Below are positions 12,693-26,700 of a stretch of DNA of 64,000 bases, piece by piece. This DNA comes from Gymnothorax reevesii. Its lineage: Eukaryota > Chordata > Actinopteri > Anguilliformes > Muraenidae. The notes under the pieces are model-generated. The model was not told the DNA's origin and did not search any database. It saw only the letters and a list, made by a program, of their open reading frames with translations. The stretch is from contig CM056576.1 in the NCBI GenBank assembly GCA_029721435.1, positions 122,935,166 through 122,999,165 of the forward strand, in the 5' to 3' direction. Position 1 is the first letter of the stretch. Each line of letters begins with the position of its first letter. A program made the position numbers and the translations under genes.

Positions 12693-14617
12693 AATTAAAG
12701 AAATAATCCTTTGTGAATAAAGCAGATACTGCCCACAAACTGCCCTGCAAAAGCTGCGAAAATTTAAGCGTAGGAGAATAGAGGCTGGCTGATGTCACCT
12801 GTCTCCATAAGGCACATCAAACCAAGAAGGAACCTAATGCATAAAGTCCTGACTATAAAAGCAACCTTTAATGGTCTCAGCATACTTGGGAAGGGTAGGT
12901 TTAAGGACATTTCAGACTGCTTTCACTGGGGCTGTCTGGCAGAAAGAGATAAGTTGTCCTAAAAGTTGTCCCCAAAGATGAGCCAAGTACCCAGCCACTG
13001 GAACGCTGGAGCCAGGGAGAGGGTATACAGTAGAGTGCGGAGGATTAAATGATAATCCTGATAAGAAGACAAGCACACAGCTCAGTATCATTACAAACAG
13101 GCAAGGCGACGAGGACCGTCAAATCATAAGCCCACTAATAATCGCAAGCGCACTGAACAGCATGTCCTTCAAAGGCATATGAGTACTTCAAAAAAATGAA
13201 CTTCAGTAATCATTCGCATGACTGTTTGCACTTGCCTTTTCCTTCGTGTATTGCTGAATCCTAATTACCACGATAGCTACCCACTTGCATCAATTATTTC
13301 ACGAAAACTGTTAAAATGCTAAGAGGTGAGATCATTGCGTCATATAATACAAGGACACCTTTACACTTAAGTCGATGATCGGATCCGCTTTTGAGTCGCT
13401 ACAAACACACTACTAAATCCCCCCTACTGGTAGATATATTAATAATTCCCAGCCATAGATTTTTACATAATCAATATTCAAGTACTGTTGTCAGATTAGC
13501 AATATCCCAGTTAGCCTTCAGCATCACTTAATAGTGCATACATTGCATAGTAATGTCTACCAGAAAATTACCAGTGACATTCACAGCGAATGGGTCATGA
13601 GGAAATCAACTGCCATTATTACCTCAGACAGTAACATTGGACAAAGGTTATGTTTTTGGCGACGTTAGTAAGTCTGTTTCTAAGCAGGATACTGGAAAAG
13701 GTTCTGGATGAATTTTTAAGCTTTGTGAAAAGGTTACAGGTGACATTAGTGATTAGAGCTTTACAGGGCAAGGTTAAAGGTCAAGGTCAACATCGCAGAA
13801 ACGATGGAGCAGGCAAAAATGAGCTCTCCCCAGAGTGCCCTTCGACTCGGTACAGGCACGGCTGGATTCAATTGGATGCCATGGTGGTTCATCTTGCACT
13901 CCATACAGCGCCTTTATTGAGCGAGCCACCCCAGCAGCTGCCTGGGTCCAAATTTTAAAACCTAAAAACTGAACTTCCTCGTGCCGAAATCAGTTCTTAC
14001 CAAGCTTGAAGAAAGTCAATGGTTGATGTCGCAGTAACTTGGGCCACAGTTTTTCTGCAGTCTGTGGGTGGGCCTAACAAAAATTCCAGCGCGCCCACAG
14101 ACTCATTCAGGCTACGATCTCGCTGACCAGTTGATTCACAAACCCATTCTGAGCTGAGCCCTAAAGCAGAAGAGTTAAACGCGTTGGCCGGAGGGCAGCA
14201 TTTTTTAATTCTGCCCTGTCCCCTGATGGTACATGAGCCCAACCACTTTCATTAGCCTTACATATTTATACTGACACACAACTGTAGAACAATTAAAACA
14301 GCAAACCAAACTGATTTAAAGAGATACAAAACCCTGCAGTCCACTTTCCAAATGGTCTGCAGCGTCATTGTGTCAGTGTTCCAAAAGTCAACGACTTTCA
14401 TTTAAAATTTTAAAAGCAAAGTCAAAATGTTAAAATGACTACTTCTTGCGGAGGATTTGTGCCCACATTACATGTTACAGGAGCATGGAACTGTCCAGAA
14501 AGTGCAACAGTACACAAGTCACAACTAATGGCACGTGAAAAATATTCCAATGTCCAGAAAGCATTGAAATTTGAAATGTACTGAGTGAGTAAAGCATTGA
14601 AGACTGGGCTCACTTAC

Positions 14618-14790
14618 TGGTCCTCAGGTGCAATTATGGGAGACGTCAAATTTATGGTCTCCGTGGTGATCTCCACTTTGCGGACACTACCGAAGAAGTC
14701 TGTGATGAGCACGCTCCCTGGGTCCCTCTGGAACAGGTCGGTACGGTGGCCCGGAGTGGACACGCACTGACTCCGCGGGCACACCTTAAA
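14618..14790 (-). CDS. pigk: PIGK coding exon 9 (last exon inside the window)
   Basis: 57 codons plus two bases beginning [20 protein letters not shown], then [24 protein letters not shown], then a variable stretch. The donor GTAAGT follows GACCA, so the next exon must begin in phase 2. The variable end [11 protein letters not shown] replaces the acidic linker of human PIGK. The remaining sequence would encode the linker, the WHPPGG motif and the single transmembrane helix. Confidence 0.94.
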
Positions 14791-17700
14791 CTGAGGCATA
14801 AACAGCTTTCAGCAGGTCTGCTGATAAATTCTGAACAGGCCAGACAACACATTTGCAACAATTCATGCTACATTAAAAATAACCTGACATGTTACAGGTT
14901 TCAGGAATACGGTACAAAATCATAATCAGCATTTCTGCAGCTTACAATACTAAGGCTGTATATGGAACAACGCTTAACCACAAATTAAAGCTTCAAAAGC
15001 TCAGACAAGGTTGAAATTTGTTTTGAATCTTCCAAAAGCCTTCAGAATGGATTTTTGTATTGGCTTTTGTTTGAATACACATAGCCGCAGGCACAGGGAA
15101 AATAATAGGAGGGATAATGTTTGACATTTCAATGTTCCTATTAGTCTCACAATTATTTTTCTTCCTCAGGAAACCTGAAAATGGCTTTAGCACAAACGGC
15201 TTTCTGAAAATTTTTATTAAAACGAAAAGACTTCTCATCTGGAGAAAAACCATCCACGATTGCTTCCCCCACAAAGAATAAAAAAGAAACAAATTCTTGA
15301 AATGCATCAGACAAGGCTGCCATTTCATTTCAAGCAGCTTTGAAAATGAAGCAAAGGTAGACCAAATTTATCAGATCAGCTCGTGCATACACACCAATTT
15401 TTACAGACAAGAAACTCCTTATTTGAGAGCAGCTACCCCTTTGAGCGTTCTGGGGTAAGACTACAAACAGGAACTAGATCAAACCTTCAAAATGAAGTTG
15501 GCAATCCACAACATCAACGCTAATCCCTAACAATCAATGAGACAACCCTCATCTTTGACGATAGTACACTGGCCAGAGAAATGCCAGTAAATCGGATCTC
15601 CCTGAACACAACCATATGTAACCGGAATGGTCCACAGCTTCGGGACAGCTAGCGAGGAATGCCAGCCCCTGTGAACGAGTCAGTGTATTAATGTATCAGA
15701 AATTAAACTCCTAGCCCAGGTCTGGCGTCTACTGCACCCCGTGTCTGTCTGACTCAATCACTCCGCTAACTAAAAGGAACTGCCTCCATTTAAAGTGCTT
15801 TCAAGTAAGGAGGCCTCCAGTCATCTGCTTTCTACTTTGCATCAGGGGGACTTCAGAGGGCCAGGTCTCTGTCAAAGGGGCACAAAGAATCAATTCTCCA
15901 AAGGCCACGCAGTCCCATTTACCTCAATGACGATCCTGGTTCCATTTCTAAAGTAACACATCAGTCAGTAGCCCTGCAGAACATTCTTGCATCTTTCAAT
16001 CAGCAACAAACACTAGGCTAGCACTTCTTTAAGAAAATAGAAAGGTGGATCTGGGGTGTCCATACTTTAGATGTGCGAATATCCCTACCTGCTGGTCGGC
16101 ATTAACTTCTGCATGCCAACTTAAAAACCGTATGATGAGAAAAAAAACAACATCCAGGGATGGCAGATATTTCCACATGAGGCAAACAAATTTTTTGGCC
16201 CGGGGCAATAAAAAGTAGAATATAAACAAAGAATGCGCACATATCTTTCAAAGAATATAAACAGGTAGCTAGACCAAATAAACAATGTGTGGGCATCCTT
16301 GCTTTTTTTGATTAACAGACAACACAGTCTATGCAGTAATTTCTGGACACTAAATGGCACTGGCTGGTCTCCTGCAGCAAATGCCATCGATATACATTTG
16401 TCTCACATGAAACAACACAAGGGGTGATGTTGTGAAGCGTATTCGATATCTGAAGAGTTTTTCACTTCATTATGTTTCTGAACAAGCGCATCAAACCAAA
16501 GAGTATCAGTGTAGAAACAAACAGACTAAAAACAAAAACATATTGATGAAAACTTTAAGCCAGGCAAGAAGTCATTAAGAAAAGACTTATGGGGATTATG
16601 AGCTTAGGTTTGTGTTGATGCAGGTCTAATCGCAGCAACAAATTAACAATGGAGCATGATCGTACAAACCGTTCAATTATATCCACCATGCGAGGAGTTT
16701 ATGTGACCAAGCATTCCTGACAACACAATATCATTTGGGCATTTCAGATAACATTCGTCTGGAGGAGACCATGTCGATAACGCTTAAATTATCAAGCAAG
16801 TGCAAATGGGTTTGGAAAGCATGAATCCATGCGAGCTACACTTAATTGTTAGTAATCGTGACAAAGCCAGTGAAATACCAAATACCAAAAGCCCCCATTT
16901 AGTGCAACATGTGAACTGATCTAATTAATAGGGAAGGGGTTAGAAAAAACCCATTAAATGGTTGAAATGTACCAAATGAAAAACACAATTAATCTATACT
17001 CGAAGTTGCACAGAGAGCTTTTCGCAATTGAATGTGCTCGTGTTTCAAGGTTTAGAAGCTTTTAATTTCATATTGGTGCTTTAAATCAATTTCAATTTTG
17101 TGGAGAGGAATAGCTAAAGAAAAGGCAGCCTTTATGCGAGCAATCAATGCATGTAATCTTCACTACAGTCGGCGAAATACCCTTTGATGACTTCCTGATG
17201 TGCAAACTGCAAAGGCCACTTTCAATCGCTATACATTTTAAACATCACTCATCATTAAGCACAAACATTATATTTGCAGTAGATGAAAAGAGGAAGCCAA
17301 GCAAATTTCCGACCAACAGTGCACACTAGGGGTGTCAACATCTACACGTGTAAACGGTTACATGGATAACAAATCATAACCATTTAGAAAAATCAATAAC
17401 CGTGAACACGTCATTTTTTCCTCCTCGTTCACTTCTCACCAATACATATAGTCGCCTATTTTTAGGGGTGATAATGTTGCCTGAAAGCTGCAGATAATAA
17501 CATTAACTAAATATACACTTAAATGTTCCCACTAGCGCATACAGATGCATGGGGCGCAATGTTGCCTTGATATAAAAAAATAAATAAAACCCCGCAGCCA
17601 GAGCCAGTGTCATGCCACTTCAACAATAGGCTGCAGAGGACTTGAGAAGAGCGCGGCGCTCACCTTCAAATCTCGTGCAGCTGAAAACAAAAACTGTTAA

Positions 17701-20700
17701 TGGCTTGTTATTTTAGCCTATATTGTTGCACGTTATATTGTTGGTTGGTGTTCTGTCGGCTTTTCACGACCTGATCACACATCCTCGCGTCTAAAGAGGA
17801 GGAAGAAAACATATTTTTTTTTGCCAATTTTAGTGAATAATTGTGAGAGTCCCCCTCTACTTTTTAAACTTTGTGGAAATAAAGGTGCAGTTTTTTCCTC
17901 TCACTTCAGCTTACTTTGGGCTTCTTTTTGAGTTGCTTTCTCTCGCCAATTCCAGATTACTTTTACGATGAGACGCACATTAAAATTCAGACGCAGCTCC
18001 CGTTGCGAGAGAGGGTTTGCACTTTAAGTTAAAAAAAAAGTACAAAAATGAGCAATAGTTAAAACAATGATTAAAAAAGTTTAACCCTTTTTCAGCTTTC
18101 ACTTGTACGTTTTCTTATCTGTCAAAATGATAGAGGATTTTATTTTCAACTCATTTTACTTTCTGTGGTTATATAGCCTAGCGCAACTGCGATAGAAAAA
18201 GCTCATAAATCCCCAACGTGTAACCGGGTACACGTCGGTTAGATGTCCCGTGGACACGTGTAGAAAAAATTGTAAACGTTGACACCCTGCTAAGATGCGA
18301 CAGAAAGGGCCCTACATTAACAGAAGCTGGGGATAATGTTTTAAGTACACTAAAATGCATGCAGGCTAAAATTCTTCATGCCAATATAAGAAAACCAGAA
18401 AACCTGCCCTGAAGTGGCAAATGCTTAACATTGGTTTTCCATTGGCTAACAGACATCTCAAGGAGGTAGAGTAAAGCACAACTAACTGGGCGAATGGCTG
18501 GGAGACACTCACCAGGTCGTTCATGTTGGCCTGGCTGGCTGGATGAATGTCCTCCAGGAACTCCAGCAGGTAGAAGGTGTACCTGTCCATCAAGTGCACT
18601 CCAATGGCCAGGTCAGGCTGGTGCTAATGTTTTAAACCAAGTTCAGTTAGCAAGGAACTTTATCTCAACGCAGATTTACAAAGAAATCTTGCACGTTATA
18701 TTTGACAAATTGTGTTCACACAAACTTTGAAGGATAACTGCGAACCAGAGACGCCCGCATTTGAACACCCTCGGCCTGACAGTGCACACACAGACAGACA
18801 GGCAGACGGACAGACAGACAACGAACTGATGACAATACCCTTCGGCCTGAAGTCGGGCCGAGGGTAAAAACAGGTACTCTTTTTTGATATCCAATATCTG
18901 TATGACAAGTTGTAGTTTTACCATCTACTCTTCTTGGACAGTAGCTGGACGGCACCAAATTAGCGAACTAGTAGTGGTACGATTGAGCACATCCTGCAGT
19001 TTCTGGTAAAGTGCCACTACAGCTAGAGTGGTGCGTCCCCACTGGACCTTTATCTCAACCCACTCAGAAAAAAATAAGTCAAAATTCAGAATGTGCAAAC
19101 CGGTCATTTGAATCTCACAAGCCCAGAAGGAAGGTGGGATGTGGGCCTAATGAGAGCTTGAGATTGGACTTCAAAATATACTGGGGAATGGCTGACAACA
19201 TAGCCGAAAATAGCAGCCAAAGCATGCAAAGCTACAAGGTGTTGATCTAACCTTGCACAAAGAGAAAACATAAACGTTCTGAACTATAGAGCTGTATGAA
19301 AAAGATAAGGTACTCATTAAGTCAAACATCCCTGAGGGTATAACGTGGTGCATTTTGCCACCACTCGAAGGACAGGTTGCACATGCTAAAGGTAATTTAG
19401 CAGCTTTTCCAAACAAGTACGAAAGGCATTGTCATAAACTCAAACTTACCGAAAGTGAGTCTTCTCCCACTTGACTGCTGGCCAGGGCCATGAGGTTCGG
19501 GGAGTAGAATCTCTCATACATGGACGCCCCCTGGCAGGTGTCAATGATGAACAGCAACTCGTTGTATCTGCAGAGAAAACCCACGGGACCTCAGCCCTCA
19601 AGCTAACAGAACCTTTTCACAATGGCGCAACATTACAACATTTTTTCAAGATGACCAGAACACTAAGAATTGGACTAAGCTGCCAATTCTGCAGGGCCAG
19701 AAGTCGCCATGGCAACAGAGTCTGGCCCAATTTTCATCCTCCATCAGGAATTTAACATGACTTACCTGTCTTTTTATGCATGCAAAACAAAAGCCTCTTT
19801 TTTGTTTGTCTGGAGATGATCCCCAGATTTGGATAGTGAAATATTCATGCTAGAGGGGACCAAAATCATGCCGCAAAAAAAGTGGCAGTGGACAGGGGTG
19901 GTTTTGGCAGGCCAGCACAGATGCCATCACTGCAGACCCAAAGTCAAAATCTTCATCCACAAATATTCTGTAAACAACACAAAACTGTACAAGCAGTAGA
20001 GGGTAAACAGGGACACTGCAGTACTCATTTACTTTCCCCTCTAATTACATACTAAGGGACCACAAAGTTATTATGAGCCAATTCAAAAGTAAGTAATTAG
20101 ACACAGAAAAGGCCTTTGGCCTAATTTAATGAGCCATCCTTCGCTTTCGGAGTCCAAGTCATTATTTCAACAGAGACGCTACTGAAGTCACATAACTGTC
20201 AAATCCAGAAATTAATTCTTCAGCATCCCCGCGAGGGTCAAGTTTTAGCAGTTGACCTCCCCAAAGTCTCTGGCGGGCATCCAATCAAATGTCTGATGTG
20301 CTTATTAAGATTGTTTTTGGCAGAGGGATGTGATGTTTGTCTACAGTACCACAGCTACAGCGATTTGTGTTCATCCAAAATAGTTAAGACTGAGGCGCAT
20401 TCTCATCATGGCTGCAGTTTCATTTAAATCAAATACACCTTTACGCTACCTGTCTTTCCACCAATTAGACAGTGTAGCCAGAGGAAAAATATGAGGACAT
20501 GAAGCATTAAAAATGCCCAATCTTTAAAGTAAGCAGAAAAACAGCACCAAAACATAACACTTGACATAGAACTGGGATGGAAAAACACTCAAATCTGAGT
20601 AAAAACCTTTAAAAAGGGGTTCAATAAAGATGACTGAAAAAGTTATAGTCCGTTAATTGTCAGTGATAGATGGACAGTATAGGCAGAAACAAAGCTGAAT

Positions 20701-23700
20701 TACAGTTGGTGGTGCAAACAAGTCACTGAGTGGATGGAGTACAAATTGTGAAGACTACAAGAATGAGTGTTTGAGTGACTGATGTGTGCAACTCGTCAAT
20801 GGATAGGTGAATAATCCAGGACACAATTTTGACCAGGAACACGCAAGTTAGAGAATGCATTACTGAATGGATTTATGGGGACACACTACCATCATAATCA
20901 TAGTCTACTAACCTATCCCATCTAAATTCATTTATCGAGTTTCAAAATCCTTCGGCCCAAATTTCGATCTTCACCTTCCAGGTCGATACCAAACGGATAG
21001 TTATGAGCAATTTAAATTCCAATCATTTTTGAACCACAGCTTCAAAATATTTTTGAGGTCAAGCATCAAATGACCACTGCAAGACAGAATTAGCAATGGC
21101 TTGCACATCAATAATGAGGCAATAAACAGCAAAAAAAAAAAGGAAGGGTTTCCATCCACGTTTTCTTCCAATGCATCCTTAAATTGCTTGTTCATCCAAA
21201 AATCAGATCTGAATCTTTAATATAACTACATCCTTTGTGCACTGGTCATTTCAAATTATTAACAGCCGTTGCAAATTTATTAGCTTTTTAATTGCTGCAA
21301 ATCGCAATCAAAGTTATCTTCAGCTGTCTGTGTCATTGGACTCAGTGATTAATAATTGTGGGTTATACCCTTGGGAAAATGCCAAATTTCTGCCTTGTTC
21401 ACAGCTGAAACCATAAGGCTAATGCAAGCAGTGGAATCATGGTCTATAAATTTCCAAAAAACACCACGAATCCAAAGGAATGAGTGGATTTTGTGAAGAG
21501 GAAAGGAGCGGATTTCACGAAGCCCAGATCAGGATCTGCGATTTGCTCGAAACGCTTCACTCATGACTGCTCTTCTCAGCCAGAATCCGAGTCACAGGAA
21601 AAGTCCGGATATCACTCTGGGTTAGTAATTCCTGCCATCGCCTCTTAATAAGCCATTGGTTAATAAGCAGAGCCCAAACTGCTCCTGTCCAAATTTCCCC
21701 CACTTATTCTAGAAAAGCCTGCCTAAAGGGCGCTGCTTAATTAGCCCATCCTAAAATGAGTGTAGAAACTATTTTATGCAAAATATGACTCAAAACTAAA
21801 CTAAATCCATCTTCCACCGTGAGACCTTGAGAAAAAAAGAAACTTTGGCCCTGATAGCGAAACTGGAACAAGACCAGGAGCTGCAACTGAAGAATGACAT
21901 AAGTGTAAGCTTCTAATCTGTTCAAGTCAATGGCTGTATTTGATTGGTAGTTACCAAGAAGTAAAAAAAAATGTTCTCTGCTTTCCTGCACAGGGACAGA
22001 TTGTTAATGTTAGCAAGTCTGCCAGCTGAAGAACACCGTCCAAAAATTAAATACACGATACTCAAAGTACCGAATGACTTGGGTAGCAATTCACAAGCTT
22101 CTGCAATGTTTTCTGTTACGTCACAAACTTCATGCAAGTTTCTCGCTGAGGAGTAATCACATTTCTGCAGTTCCAATGCCAGCCGAATCATTAAAAAACA
22201 TGTTCAAAAAGCAGTTACTTTGTGAAAGTAATGCACCAGCATGAAAGCATGCAGCCAATGGGATGAATAATTCGCTAGCTAGCATGCTAAAGCATTTCGC
22301 CATTAAATGAATAAATTCAAGTTTCTACGAATACTGTAACACGTGTAATTTAATACTTTAATGGCGAAAAACTTTAACATGCTAGCCAGCCAGCTGAGTA
22401 AACAGCACCTCATTTGACCTGCATGGGCCGTGTTGTTTGTCGAGCGTACACTGTGGAATGAACTTTGCGTGTTGTCATCATGCATGTAGGCTACGCATTT
22501 TCGGACACCTTTCCTCGTCATGCCCCAAAAAAACTCTAAGTAAGAAGAGTCTACTTTTGGTGCACTATGCCTAAAGGCGGACTGTCACGTTGTTCCTTTC
22601 GCCCAGTGATGTGAAAAACATTGGTTTTCATTCAATTTATGGAAATTATATACTTTGACAACATCTTGTTTTCAGCTTGACTTCCTCATTTGGACAGCGT
22701 ATCATTACGTTGTGTCCGCCAATTGGCTAATTTGGGTCAATCTTCGTTTTGTTTTCAGAAATGTCCACTCAGACCTCAATAAAAGGCTCATTTTCAAAGA
22801 AAAGTGGCAAACTCCGGGCACTGAATCAGCAGGATACTGTTCATGAACCGTTTGGTCAAACGTGTACCAGATTAGTTTTCATTTGAGAAAATTCGCTGAA
22901 TCTGCACGTTAATGACTGCCCTTGACCTAGAATTTCTACTGCGTTAAACAGTGTAAAACTAAAAGAAAAAGACATGCCATGTGGAAGCAATCAGGGACAG
23001 GCATCTGGAGAAGTATTAGGTACAGGAAAATAAATATCAGTGATTTTGCCTAGGTTTACTAAGAAGAGGTGAGCGTTATCAACACCATTGAATGCATCTG
23101 CTAATCCCTATATTGCCCACAACATACAGCAATGAAGCCAGTGTAAGCAGCTTCAATAGATGGTGAAATTTGCTTCACAAGCAAGAGTCCTTTTCTTCTA
23201 CAAAAAAAAGATCAAACTTGAGTTTAAACTGACAATTCATTTAACTACGCCCAAATTCTACGCCTGCAGCGTACCTTCTTTTCTGCCACATTTGCTCAAA
23301 TGCGTCAGCGAGCTCTACGTTGCTAATTTCCTCAGAGTCCTGGAACTTCAAGAAACCATTTCCTCCATGGCCTGCAAAAAGGGAGTAAACACACCACAAC
23401 ACAGTCAGAAAAACAAATAAATGATGGAGCTAATAAGCAAACCAGAGACAAGACCTTGAAGCTTTAACACTGTCATGTTAAAAAAGAACTACAAATCCCA
23501 GCAGCCTACCGGTTAAATAAATAAGAATGTTGCTGCGGTCATCGGAAAGCAGTCGCTTAGACCGTGGGGTACTTTGCGGCAGCCTCCCAGTCAGAACACG
23601 GAGGAAGTTCTCCACAGTAACCTAGAACAGAGTGATGGACACAGCTCAATTCAACTAGTACATACCATAGACTGTATAAAAAGATGGACGCAGCATCCTG

Positions 23701-26700
23701 GTCTGACAAATGACGCCCATGCGGAAGTACTGCAAAATCGCATTCTATTTAATGGTCAGCAGATGGCGACGTCGGTGGTTGCAGAAATAAGTTCAATGCT
23801 ATAGAAATCTATGAGAAACAGACCTTACTTTCCCACCTGATTTTTCATTTAAATAAAGATTTTTATTTTATGTTAGCTATATAGCAAGTTACAAGTCTTC
23901 TTCAATATATCATGATTTTCATTTTTTTGTGAATCATGGTCCCATATAAACTAGGACTAGAATAAAGGATAAAGCCAGATTATGCTTTGGGGCGTGGCTA
24001 TCCTCTGGTCCTCGTCTGATACGGTCAGATTCAGAGCCACGGTCCTCCCCGGATCTTCAATACATGCTCTTGTCCAATAGAAATCACATCCAGTTTCAAA
24101 ATGACAACATGGCGCAACTCAAATTGCCAAAATCGAGGCCTCCTTTATGGTGTGCTGAAACCAATGGGTGACATCACGGCAGCTTCGTCCATCTTTTTAT
24201 ACAGTCTATGGCACATACAGAGGATCATTCTATAATGGATGTGTAGCACCATGACAGAAGAGCACAGGGAGTATTCTGCCAGTAATATTTTAAAAAGAAA
24301 TCATTCGTGGGGAAAAACGCTTTATTGAAGTTTAATCATTTATCAACTTTCCAAAAATATGGAAGCAAACCACAATCATATTAATATGTAATGCACGCTA
24401 GTGACTGGAGAATATTTCCACAATTTGGCTCCGTAAACTTTAATTTTTCATTTACCCATAAGCGGATTCAAAAAAGGCTTTTTTTCCCCCACATTGCAGG
24501 ACAATATCACATACATATTCTGTATCTGCTGGTTGCAGCAACTCATTGAGGTTACATCACACTTATTTAGAAAGGTACATTCAAACCCAGGACGCCATAT
24601 TTATCTGACCACAGAATTACATCAAAAGGAAAATATCTAGATGTTGTACAATATTTTGTACACATTTCCTGGTAGGACATATTTCGGATCATTGGAAACC
24701 TTTTTTTCACAAGAATTTAAAATGGGCCACAGGTTTGAATAGAGCAGCTGTATTGATGCTCACAGATTTTTTTGAGCTTAAGATGACAACTCTTGAATCC
24801 AAACATTAGCTCCAAGTTCTCATTTTAGGATTGTCTCTATCATTTTTTCCCCTTGATGGCTCACCTCGTAACCTCTGTAGTCGACCTCCACGTCATCTCC
24901 GTACACATTCAGCTCCATGTTCTTGTGGCTGAAGACCGTGGCAGGCTTGGGGTTTCTGTGACTGCAGGCCATATCGTCCGCTAACATCAGCACGATATGA
25001 CTGGAGGGCACAACAGCTTTAGATTAGGCACAGCATGGCTCCACTGCAATACATTACATTAGGCCCGTTTCCACCGAGGAAGTTCCTGGTAGTACTTGGG
25101 AAGCAGGAACTACTGCAGGAACGTTCTCTCACTCGGCCCTCTCAACTGCCGTGTCTCCACCGAGAGGGTGAAGTGGGAGAACTCCTTTTAAAAATGCGAC
25201 CCCTCGTCGTCTGCTGAGTTTTAAAAATGCCGGCTATGTTGTCGCTATCTGTAGACGTTATATCCCGCCCTGAGTCAATCCAATCAGTGCCAAGTAAACC
25301 CCAAGCCCTACCCAGGAGTTTTTCGGGGCCGTTCAGAGTACCTACTCTGAGGGAGGGACTTTTTTAGCCCCTGTAAAAGTTCCGGAACTCTGTCCTTTGG
25401 GGGTGGTTCCAGCGGTGGAGACACGCAACAACGGCCCCGGCCCCGTAAAATTACCCTGAAGTTCCAGCGGTAGAAATGGGCCTGTTATCATCGCTATGCT
25501 TAGCAGTGGCTCTTACCCAAAGCCACTGCAATAGCTTTTTTTTCTTTTTTTATCAGCGCGACCAGTTGCATACAATTCATTTATACAGCTTGTTTACTTT
25601 TTTGTTTTTTTTAACTGAACCCATTTAGGACCAGAAACCTCGGTCAAGGGGAACTGGCTGCCACCGTAGCAGGGTGCTCAATACACCATTTCTGAGATAC
25701 AAGAGCCTTGTTGCCTAAAATATTCACCATCTGGAACTGCTCATTACTAAAAGCGGCTGAAATCACACTTTAAGAGCCAAGTCATAGCTACCAACTTCCC
25801 AATCTGTAAAATGCCAACAATGAAAATGTCAAACTGACTAAACATTTGCATTATTAATACATATACTGACACATGGCATACCATCGTTTCAGTCCAAAAT
25901 CATGGGAATTGACACATAACCCCCTGGACCGCCAATTATAATAGTCTCAATTCTTCTGGATAGAATTCCATACTTCTGGCCATACGCTGGCATTGATGAA
26001 AAAGCAAACCAAATTCTAAACGAGGAACAATACAATAAGGTGAAATTTAAACTCTGGACTCTATATAGTCTGCCAATGATACAGTGTATGGTTAGACAGA
26101 CCAATAACAAATAGTGACTTTCTCAGATGGCCAGATAATGCATTACTTCCAATCCACAGTGACACTCTGAACTTGTAAATTTCTCCAAGATTGCTTTAAA
26201 GTCAAAAACTGGCTATGCATTCTTAAATCTGTTGTGGAAACACTTTAAAAGAAAGCCGAAATGCATTGTTTGGCCTCCACATAATAATGAATATCGAATC
26301 ACCCCCCCAAAGAAAAAAAGAAGACAAAGTTGTTTAAAATAAATGATTCAACCTTGAAATTTCATTTTCTGAACATTCGAGATAGATGTAGAATGCCAAC
26401 AGGATCCCTTTTGAAGGCCAAAAAAAAAAAATCCATCATGATACAAAATTGATTTTATGTCACACAACCATTTTCTACTGCGCGTCACGGGTAGTAGGAG
26501 ATGATTGTTAGTGGGAAAGAAAATGTCCTTGGGAGGAAAAATATCACAGAACTTCAGTCGATCCAGTGCCAATAGTGATAAAGGTGCAATATCACTGAAC
26601 ATTGAAAGCTGCAGTATGACAGTCAATTACAAACACTGGATGTAAATTGCGCAAATGTGCATTATATTAAATGGAATGATATTGCTGCAACTTTTGTCAA

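Larger units (their letters stand above)
1..14617 (-). other. PIGK intron 9 (partial, over 14.6 kb)
   Basis: Holds the SINE at 1124, elements H1, G, H2 and I, a Tc1 remnant and simple poly-A/poly-T runs. In 3445-9778, 10786-12459 and 12693-14617 I see no gene, RNA or recognisable element. A 132-codon frame at 11135-11533 has no recognisable similarity. Confidence 0.7.
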
